From an uncultured Actinomycetes bacterium (GTDB taxonomy: Bacteria; Actinomycetota; Geothermincolia; Fen-727; JACVIW01): DNA of 57,475 nt. Under the pieces are notes generated by a model. That model made no database searches, was not told where the DNA came from, and saw only the letters and a list, made by a program, of their open reading frames with translations. Below, in pieces: positions 19,106 through 25,949 of the stretch (its first letter is position 1; the number at the start of each line of letters is the position of its first letter). The DNA is taken from positions 1 through 57,475 of the forward strand of contig CAKZLU010000025.1 of NCBI GenBank assembly GCA_937127245.1, read 5' to 3'. The position numbers and the translations under genes are program-made.

Positions 19106-20284
19106 ATGCCCTACACTGTGCAAATCCAGAACGTATCAAAGATGTATAAGCTTTACCATGAGAACGTTAAAAGCCTTAAAGAAAAGATTCTCTTCTTCGG
19201 ACGCAGGGGATACGAGGAGTTCTGGGCTTTAGAGGACATTAACATCGATGTCGAGCAGGGAGAGACTCTCGGCATAATCGGCGCGAACGGTTCCGGAAAA
19301 TCCACGCTTTTAAAATGTATAACAAAGATTCTTTATCCAACTCGAGGAAGAATCCTCACAAATGGAAGCATAGCCGCTCTTCTTGAACTCGGGGCTGGTT
19401 TCCAGCCTGACCTGACGGGCAGGGAGAACGTGTATTTAAACGCCTCCATTTTGGGTTTCTCCAAAAAGGAAGTGGACAGGAAATTTGATGAAATCGTATC
19501 ATTCGCTGAACTGGAGCGCTTCATTGACAACCACGTTCGCAACTATTCGAGCGGAATGTACGTTAGGCTCGGCTTCGCTGTGGCCATTAACGTGGACCCG
19601 GATATCCTGATAATAGACGAGGTTCTGGCGGTAGGCGACGAGGCGTTTCAAAGAAAATGCATTGAAAGAATCGAGCAAATACAGCTGGAAGGCAAGACGA
19701 TAATATTCGTGACACACAACGTTGACTTGACCAGGGAAATATGCGACAGGGTGGTAATGCTTGATAACGGTAGGATCGTCCGCGAGGGTGAGCCGAGGGA
19801 CGTGGTCAATTTCTACCACAAGGCGATGGAATCAGTCAGCTCTTCGGGTGAGCGCGGAAATCGCCAGGTGGTGATAACCTCCGTTGACCTACTTAACGAA
19901 AGGGGCGAGCCCGCCAAAGAGTTTCAGACCGGTCAGTTCATGACGGTAAAGGTCTCTTATGAGGCGCAGGCTCCCGTAAGTGATCCTGTTTTCGGTTTTA
20001 GCATCGAGGACTATCGAGGCTTTACTGCTTACGGAACTAACACAAGGCTTAAGGGCTTAGACCTCGGAACGATCGAAGGTTCAGGTGCGGTCGAGTTCAG
20101 GCTTTCCTCGCTGCCGATGTTGGAGGGAAAATATTTTGTGAGCGCGGCGGTACACTCACGGGACGAAAGCGTGATATACCACTGGCTGGATAAGCACGTT
20201 TCTTTCGACATGTACAGCGGCGTGAGCGACATCGGTCTACTTTATATTCCATGTGAGATCGCTTTGTCGAACGGAGCTTCTTAA
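19106..20284 (+). CDS. wzt: ABC transporter ATPase for glycan export (Wzt) with C-terminal carbohydrate-binding-type domain
   Basis: 392 residues. The nucleotide-binding domain covers 1-240: Walker A GANGSGKST (59-67), signature YSSGMYVRLGFA (147-158), Walker B DILIIDEVLAVGD (166-178) and the H-loop in FVTHN. Residues 250-385 form a beta-rich extension with the Wzt C-terminal pattern (TSVDLLNERGEP, FGFSIEDYRG, GKYFVSAAVHS). In E. coli O9a this domain recognises the capped, methylated end of the O antigen and couples capping to export. The extension, together with three methyltransferase-type genes directly downstream, suggests the same logic here. ATG 19106 is preceded by GGGGGTCG. The 132-base gap after wzm is long for a pair that usually overlaps. 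Confidence 0.95.
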   Translation: MPYTVQIQNVSKMYKLYHENVKSLKEKILFFGRRGYEEFWALEDINIDVEQGETLGIIGANGSGKSTLLKCITKILYPTRGRILTNGSIAALLELGAGFQPDLTGRENVYLNASILGFSKKEVDRKFDEIVSFAELERFIDNHVRNYSSGMYVRLGFAVAINVDPDILIIDEVLAVGDEAFQRKCIERIEQIQLEGKTIIFVTHNVDLTREICDRVVMLDNGRIVREGEPRDVVNFYHKAMESVSSSGERGNRQVVITSVDLLNERGEPAKEFQTGQFMTVKVSYEAQAPVSDPVFGFSIEDYRGFTAYGTNTRLKGLDLGTIEGSGAVEFRLSSLPMLEGKYFVSAAVHSRDESVIYHWLDKHVSFDMYSGVSDIGLLYIPCEIALSNGAS

Positions 20285-20300
20285 GCATGTGAGGTTTTTG

Positions 20301-21620
20301 ATGAAGCCTGTTGACGCAAACATCTGGGAAGTATTCGAGGACATTAATAAAGCGCTCGAAGAACGCGAATTGGGAAGGACACAGAAATACAAAAGCGCCG
20401 TCCGTTTTTCGGGTGACGTGACATTCATTCTTCCGGGCGCGTGGCAGAGCCTTTCAGAGGCTCTTCTTTCCGTGGAGTACAGCGTCGTTCCTCTCTCCAG
20501 CGAACAGACGCTTGATGTACATACCAAACCGCGCGGGTTCCTTTCGGCGGTCAAGCTACTGGCGAAGAGGCTTGTGAGAAAAGCGACCTACTGGTACGTC
20601 AATCCCATACTTGCGCAGGTTCACCGCCTTCACGCCTCAACAAACAGGACTCTTCGGGAGATTTCCGACCTGCTAAGGGTGATCAATGACCGGCTCGATG
20701 CTCTCGAAAGGGAGAATCTTCCAAAAAGGCTGGGGGTTTTTGAGGGTGAGAGATTCGACGAGAGGGTCTCAAGGCTCGAGAGGGAATGGAGGTCGCTTAG
20801 TGCCGCACTGCAGTCTAAGGAAGGCAGGAGCCTTCCGGAAGAGGACGTTTCCTTTACGAGAGGCGTAATTCCAGATGAGGAGAAATCCCTGCCCAGGGAG
20901 GATTTCAGGGCTCGGAGACCTTCGGATTTTGCAGATTTTTTCTTTGACTACTACTGGTTCGAAAGTATTCACAGGGGTGACCGCGATCTGATAAAAAGAA
21001 GGCAGCAGCAGTACCTAAAGTACTTTGAGGGTTGCTCCTCCGTTCTCGACCTCGGCTGTGGTCGCGGTGAGTTTCTCGAACTCATGAGAGAAAAAGGCAT
21101 AGGGGGTTACGGGGTTGATATTGAACCGGATGCGGTTAGTTACTGCGTTGACTCGGGGTTGAATGCTGTTGAAGCAGAAGCGATAGAACACCTCTCTTCT
21201 CTTCCCGATGAGAGCCTTGACGGCGTCTTCATTTCGCAAGTTGTCGAGCATTTGACTCCACCGGAGATAATAAAGCTTATCGGGCTCATGTACAGAAAGA
21301 CCAAGCCGGGGTGTTATGTTGTGATCGAGACCCCGAATCCACAGTGTTTGCTTATTTTCGCCAGTTTCTTTTACGCTGATCTTTCTCATGTTCAACCCGT
21401 GCATCCCGAGACAATGAAATTCCTTCTCTTTTCGGCTGGGTTCAGGGATGTTGAAATCTTCTTTACCAATCCCGTGCCGAAGGACCTGAGGCTTAAGATG
21501 GTTGGAAGGGGCGCGGGTGGTTCAAGTGATGAAATCATCGAAGAATTAAATCAAAATTTCGAAAAACTGAATTCCGTTCTTTTCGGATATATGGATTACG
21601 CCGTTGTTGCGCGGAAATGA
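20301..21620 (+). CDS. Module-methyltransferase fusion with intact SAM motifs
   Basis: 439 residues. Residues 78-135 hold the WY-[VL]-[ND]-P module (KRLVRKATYWYVNPILAQ, then NRTLREI and a coiled coil to about 165). A class I methyltransferase follows: motif I VLDLGCGRGEFLE (248-260), GVDIEPDA, SQVVEHLTPPE (312-322), PGCYVVIETPNP and VHPETMKFLLFSAGF. The C-terminal end, LNQNFEKLNSVLFGYMDYAV, matches the 23570 protein. It is the only one of four module proteins with a full set of methyltransferase motifs. I choose ATG 20301, with TGAGG six bases upstream and 16 bases after wzt. It is a strong candidate for methylating the glycan end that Wzt recognises; that role is inferred. Confidence 0.9.
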   Translation: MKPVDANIWEVFEDINKALEERELGRTQKYKSAVRFSGDVTFILPGAWQSLSEALLSVEYSVVPLSSEQTLDVHTKPRGFLSAVKLLAKRLVRKATYWYVNPILAQVHRLHASTNRTLREISDLLRVINDRLDALERENLPKRLGVFEGERFDERVSRLEREWRSLSAALQSKEGRSLPEEDVSFTRGVIPDEEKSLPREDFRARRPSDFADFFFDYYWFESIHRGDRDLIKRRQQQYLKYFEGCSSVLDLGCGRGEFLELMREKGIGGYGVDIEPDAVSYCVDSGLNAVEAEAIEHLSSLPDESLDGVFISQVVEHLTPPEIIKLIGLMYRKTKPGCYVVIETPNPQCLLIFASFFYADLSHVQPVHPETMKFLLFSAGFRDVEIFFTNPVPKDLRLKMVGRGAGGSSDEIIEELNQNFEKLNSVLFGYMDYAVVARK

Positions 21621-21695
21621 ATCGGCGCGTCTTTCCTGGCAATTGCCGGCTGTGTTCGTATGAATCATTTTTTCAAACTGAGCGGCGGTGATTGA

Positions 21696-23510
21696 ATGCC
21701 TGAAGATGTGAGTCTGGTTGTATACGATTTTGACGGGGATAGTGAAGATCTTGGTCATCTCCGCAGAATGTCGCAGGAAGTGACCCAATTCAACTGGAGA
21801 TTGATTGTTATGGTTCCCGAGGACAGGAGCACACTGGCTTCTGAGCTCAAGGACCTCGGATTTCTTCCCGTCTTCTCAAGACCCGGTGACCCCCTTTGCC
21901 GTAGAAAAAACGCCGCAATAAGGGGGTGCAGCGGAGACGTAATCTTTTTTTCCGGTAAAGTGAGACTTGAGCGCTTCGATTCGCTTAAAAGCCTTGCGGG
22001 AGAAGCCCGCGCAAGAGGCGATGCCTGCGTTGCCGGTTGCAAGATAGTGGACGAAAACGGGATTATTCTGAATGCTGGAATCCACCTTATAAAACCTGAA
22101 TACAACTTGCTTCCGCTGGGCGGCGGAAAGGAAGACGTGGGACAGTACTATTTCACTCGTGAGGTTTACGGCGTCGATTCGCGCTGTATGTATGTCGGTG
22201 CCCGGGTTTTGGAAACAGTCGGGGGTTTTAGCGAGGAATACTCAGATGCCTACAGCGATTTTGATTTCTGTTTAAGGGCGCTCGAAAGGGGTTTTCCCGT
22301 TCTCTGCGTCGGAAGTATGCGGGTTATCTCCAGAGAGCCTGATTCTATCTTTCGAGCCGATGACTCAGGTGAGACGAAAGATGCGCAGGCGAGATTCAAA
22401 GATCGCTGGGATGATTACTTCGAGAAAAGATATGAGACGAGGGTAATGTGGCACTCCTGGATTAACGCCCCCACCGGTTACGCCGTTTCATCCCAGTACC
22501 TTGTGCTTGCTCTAGAGTCTATAAATGTTGATGTTCGCTACGGTTTTGTTTACGGAGTGGAGGAATCCCCCAATGATGATGAGCGGATAATGGAGGTGCG
22601 CAGAAAGCCGAAAGATCTCGACATAACGCAAGTTGTTTACGGACAGGGAGATGTTTTCTTTAAGAACAGCGGAAGGTACAGGGTTGGTTACTCCATGCTC
22701 GAAGTTACCGGTATTCCGAGCGACTGGGTTCATCAGGCGAATGCGCTTGATGAGGTATGGGTTCCCTCTCATTTCAACAAAGGCACGTTTGCTGCAAGCG
22801 GAGTGAAACGTCCGATTCATGTGATGCCTCTCGGGGTGGATACTGACCACTTTCACCCCTATGTACAATCCACGAGGATCTCGGACAGATTCGTCTTTCT
22901 CTCAGTTTTCGAGTGGGGTGAGCGCAAAGCGCCGGAGATCCTTATCAGGGCTTATAATCAAGAGTTTTCCAGTAGAGATGATGTTTTGCTTCTTCTGAAA
23001 GTTATCAATACCGATCCGTCCGTTAACGTTGAGAGGCAGATAGAGGAGATGAGACTAAATCCTGAGGGTCCGCCCGTTGTGATTATCTTGAATCAAAACA
23101 TTCCTTCCCACCAGATGGGTGTTCTGTATCGTGCCGCCGATTGTTTTGTGCTGCCCACACGGGGCGAAGGTTGGGGTATGCCTACGCTTGAGGCGATGGC
23201 GTGCGGCCTGCCAGTGATAAGTACTTACTGGAGTGCCCAGACCGAATTCTTGAATGAGAATATTGCTTACCCCATCAAAGTCAAAAGACTCGTTCCAGCG
23301 GTGGCAAAGTGCCCGTATTACGAGGGGTTCGAATGGGCGGAACCGGACTTTGAACATCTCAGACACTTAATGAGGCACGTGTTCGAGAACCGCGAGGAGG
23401 CTTACGCGAGGGGATTGAGGGGAGCGCTTGAGGCGCGTGAGAAATGGACCTGGAAACGTTCCGCCGAACGTATAAAGAAGCGGCTTTTAGAAATAGATGG
23501 TAAAGGTTGA
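21696..23510 (+). CDS. GT2-GT4 fusion glycosyltransferase; GT2 half degenerate, GT4 half intact
   Basis: 604 residues with the same architecture as the 9601-11448 protein. The N-terminal half keeps the GT2 fold pattern (CKIVDENGIILNAGIHL, SRCMYVGARVLETVGGFSEE) but has lost the catalytic motifs. VDNGSTDG is replaced by MVPEDRST, the NNDTE site by SGKVR, and the EDTD base motif by SDFD. The C-terminal GT4 half is intact, with EWGERKAPEILIRAY (donor phosphate) and TRGEGWGMPTLEAMACG, where E491 and E499 form E-x7-E. The C-terminal half should therefore be the active enzyme. The gene lies between two module-methyltransferase genes. Confidence 0.9.
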   Translation: MPEDVSLVVYDFDGDSEDLGHLRRMSQEVTQFNWRLIVMVPEDRSTLASELKDLGFLPVFSRPGDPLCRRKNAAIRGCSGDVIFFSGKVRLERFDSLKSLAGEARARGDACVAGCKIVDENGIILNAGIHLIKPEYNLLPLGGGKEDVGQYYFTREVYGVDSRCMYVGARVLETVGGFSEEYSDAYSDFDFCLRALERGFPVLCVGSMRVISREPDSIFRADDSGETKDAQARFKDRWDDYFEKRYETRVMWHSWINAPTGYAVSSQYLVLALESINVDVRYGFVYGVEESPNDDERIMEVRRKPKDLDITQVVYGQGDVFFKNSGRYRVGYSMLEVTGIPSDWVHQANALDEVWVPSHFNKGTFAASGVKRPIHVMPLGVDTDHFHPYVQSTRISDRFVFLSVFEWGERKAPEILIRAYNQEFSSRDDVLLLLKVINTDPSVNVERQIEEMRLNPEGPPVVIILNQNIPSHQMGVLYRAADCFVLPTRGEGWGMPTLEAMACGLPVISTYWSAQTEFLNENIAYPIKVKRLVPAVAKCPYYEGFEWAEPDFEHLRHLMRHVFENREEAYARGLRGALEAREKWTWKRSAERIKKRLLEIDGKG

Positions 23511-23511
23511 G

Positions 23512-23520
23512 TGCTATAAT
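23512..23520 (+). promoter_or_regulatory. Candidate extended -10 promoter upstream of the second module-methyltransferase gene
   Basis: TGCTATAAT lies just after the stop of the GT fusion gene and about 50 bases before ATG 23570. It has the extended TG and a perfect TATAAT, but no clear -35. It may be an internal promoter of the block. Confidence 0.4.
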
Positions 23521-23569
23521 TTTTGCGTTCACCGCGATTGCTGTTTCTCCAACGTAGGGAGCCTCGGTT

Positions 23570-24844
23570 ATGGTTGATGATAAGCTGTTTGTCGATCCTG
23601 AAGGTTCAATTGAGGGGGAACTAAAGACTCTTGAGGAGTTGTGTCGTAAACTCCGGGAGAAGCTTCCAAACGCTCACAGGCTTGAACTGTTCGATGACGG
23701 TCCATTGATGGAAAGCCTTCATGAAGCCAATGCTTCATACGATAAAAACCTTCCCGGTGAGGTTGCCTCGGAAAGACCCGTAATCGGGCCGGTCATAAAG
23801 TTTATAAGAAGACTGGTTAGAAAGCTTATTCGATGGTATGTCGATCCAGCCATTGACCGCCAGCGCAAATTTAACGCTGATTTGACCAGAACCCTAAACG
23901 AGATAAAGCGATATCTCGATCACCTGCAAATAAACGAGGACATCATGAGCGTAATCACCCACAGGGAACTTTCACTTTTCAGAACGAACATAATGTACCT
24001 CAATAAGTTTCTGGAAAGGAGAATGCTCGACATCGAGAATGAGATTCACTCAATCAGAGAAGCGGGCTTGGGCGCACTCGGGGTCTTTTCGACCTCTGGG
24101 GATGATGACGGGGAAGAGACGAAGGAAGCCCTGGCTGACGTGGATGTTTTGGCCCTCGAGCAAAAAGTGCAGGGGTCGCCAAAGGTAGTGGCTGAGAGGG
24201 TCCATACCTACCTCAAGTATCTGGAAGGCTCGACTAGCGTGGCCGCGATTGGATGCGGCAGAGGAGAAGTGATCAAAGTACTTGAGAAAGAGGGAATCAG
24301 GGTGCGGGGTTCCGAGATGAACGCGGCGCTCGCTGATTACTGCCGGGATCATGGTCTGGATGTGGTAAAGATGGATCCTTTCTCCTTCATATCAAGCATG
24401 GAGGATTCATCTTTAGACGGGATAGTTCTCGGACGCTTCGCCGGTTACGTGCCTATCTCAAAACTTTTTGGGATGCTTAAGATCTGCCGCAGTAAACTCA
24501 AGAACAATGGAGTTTTAATAGTGGAAGCGCCTAATCCTTTTTCTCTTTATGGCATAGCGAGCTACGCGATTGAATACTCGGAAAATCTCTATCCGCTTCA
24601 TCCCGAGACGCTTAAATTAATCTGCGAGTCATGCGGTTACTCAATGCCCGAGGTTGTTTTTCTCGGCGCCTATCCACCGGAGGAGCATCTAGAAAATCTG
24701 GAATCCGCGTTAGATGTTCGAACGCTGAACCCCGTGGAGGTCGATCTATTTAAAAGAATTAACGAAAATTTCTTGAAGATTAACAGGACTGTATTCAGCC
24801 ACCGGGACTACATTTTGGTCGCAAAACTTGAAGGAAACGCTTAA
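23570..24844 (+). CDS. Module-methyltransferase fusion, probable catalytically impaired paralogue
   Basis: 424 residues. The module is very clear at 68-120 (FIRRLVRKLIRWYVDPAIDR, FNADLTRTLNEI), followed by helical residues 120-165. The C-terminal domain aligns with the 20301 protein along its length. Motif I has lost its Asp (VAAIGCGRGEVIK against VLDLGCGRGEFLE), the strand-2 acid is displaced (GSEMNAA against GVDIEPD), and SQVVEHL is LGRFAGYV. The shared C-terminal end (INENFLKINRTVFSHRDYIL) is kept. This looks like a pseudoenzyme, perhaps a partner or allosteric subunit of the active paralogue two genes upstream. ATG 23570 is the start, with AGGGAG ten bases upstream. Confidence 0.88.
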   Translation: MVDDKLFVDPEGSIEGELKTLEELCRKLREKLPNAHRLELFDDGPLMESLHEANASYDKNLPGEVASERPVIGPVIKFIRRLVRKLIRWYVDPAIDRQRKFNADLTRTLNEIKRYLDHLQINEDIMSVITHRELSLFRTNIMYLNKFLERRMLDIENEIHSIREAGLGALGVFSTSGDDDGEETKEALADVDVLALEQKVQGSPKVVAERVHTYLKYLEGSTSVAAIGCGRGEVIKVLEKEGIRVRGSEMNAALADYCRDHGLDVVKMDPFSFISSMEDSSLDGIVLGRFAGYVPISKLFGMLKICRSKLKNNGVLIVEAPNPFSLYGIASYAIEYSENLYPLHPETLKLICESCGYSMPEVVFLGAYPPEEHLENLESALDVRTLNPVEVDLFKRINENFLKINRTVFSHRDYILVAKLEGNA

Positions 24845-24898
24845 AAGCCGATTACTACTTGGGCGCGTGTTCTGGTTGCGGAAATAGAGGGGTTTATT

Positions 24899-25948
24899 TT
24901 GGGCAAGCAGTATTCCGACGAAATTGACCTGAACGATAAGAACAACTCCCACACGAAAATGATCGAGCTTGTGGGGTTCAACAAGCGCGTGGCCGATTTC
25001 GGATGCTACACCGGCGCTATGGCAAAGGTCTTAAAAGAGAGAGGCTGTTACGTGGTAGGTCTGGAGATAGACCCGCAGGCCGCTGCTCTAGCCCGCCTTG
25101 TTTGCGACAGGGTCATCGAGACTGACCTTGACACGGTCCGAATGAGCGAGGTTTTTGAAAATGAAAGGTTTGATGTAGCGCTTTTCGGGGACGTGATCGA
25201 ACATTTGAAGGACCCGAAAAGGCTTTTAATTGATGTACGCGAGTTTCTGAATCCTGGCGGTTTTATAGTTGTCTCGGTTCCGAATGTTGCGCACGCAAGC
25301 GTGAGGCTTGCTTTACTTAAGGGTGAGTTCAACTACGAGGAGTTGGGAATACTTGATGACACCCATCTTAAGTATTTCACCAGGAAAACGATCGCGGACC
25401 TTCTCGAGAGCGCGGGATATGTCGTTGAGACGATGGACTGGACGGAAAGGCGCGTCTCCGAAGAGGCGCTCAAGAATACATTAGACCCCCTCGGGCTTGG
25501 AAATCTTGAAGAGGTAATCAAGGCTTTTTCATCCTGGGAGGCTGTCGCCTATCAGTACGTAATAAAGGCTTTCCCGGCAAGAGAGGAGTACCAGTTGCGA
25601 AGAATATCCGAGGAAAAAATCCAGGCGGAAAAGCGCGTAAGAGAACTGGAAAAGCAGCTCGAGGATTATGAACACCAGATTGAGGACCTTAAGAGCGCCC
25701 TCGGTGAATCCAAATTGAGGGAGGAGCGCTTGAAGGAAGAGCTTGAAAAGGCTTCCCGGTATGTCAAAGAGCTCGAGCAGAAAATAGATGAAAAGGACGA
25801 ATACATCAAGGGACTTGAAAGAAGCGTTTCTGAGTTAAAAACGCATCTCGATAAATCGGGTGAGGAGATAGAAAACCTCAGGCAAAGGTTAGCGGAAATT
25901 CCCCCCGCTCCCGGCGGGCTTTTAGGGCGGCTCAAGAAACGGAATTGA
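24899..25948 (+). CDS. Methyltransferase with long C-terminal coiled coil and basic tail (WbdD-like layout)
   Basis: 349 residues. Residues 1-185 are a class I methyltransferase: VADFGCYTGAMAKVL (31-45), VVGLEIDPQ, FGDVIEHLKDPKR (96-108) and GGFIVVSVPNVAH. Residues about 230-333 form a nearly continuous coiled coil (RVRELEKQLEDYEHQIEDLK, SELKTHLDKSGEEIENLRQR). The end, PGGLLGRLKKRN, is basic and could bind membrane. In E. coli O9a, WbdD combines a methyltransferase (and kinase) with a coiled coil that measures chain length and a C-terminal membrane anchor. No kinase domain is present here. The start is TTG 24899 with GAGGGG six bases upstream. The role as a length-sensing terminator is inference from layout and from the Wzt partner upstream. 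Confidence 0.88.
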   Translation: MGKQYSDEIDLNDKNNSHTKMIELVGFNKRVADFGCYTGAMAKVLKERGCYVVGLEIDPQAAALARLVCDRVIETDLDTVRMSEVFENERFDVALFGDVIEHLKDPKRLLIDVREFLNPGGFIVVSVPNVAHASVRLALLKGEFNYEELGILDDTHLKYFTRKTIADLLESAGYVVETMDWTERRVSEEALKNTLDPLGLGNLEEVIKAFSSWEAVAYQYVIKAFPAREEYQLRRISEEKIQAEKRVRELEKQLEDYEHQIEDLKSALGESKLREERLKEELEKASRYVKELEQKIDEKDEYIKGLERSVSELKTHLDKSGEEIENLRQRLAEIPPAPGGLLGRLKKRN

Positions 25949-25949
25949 T

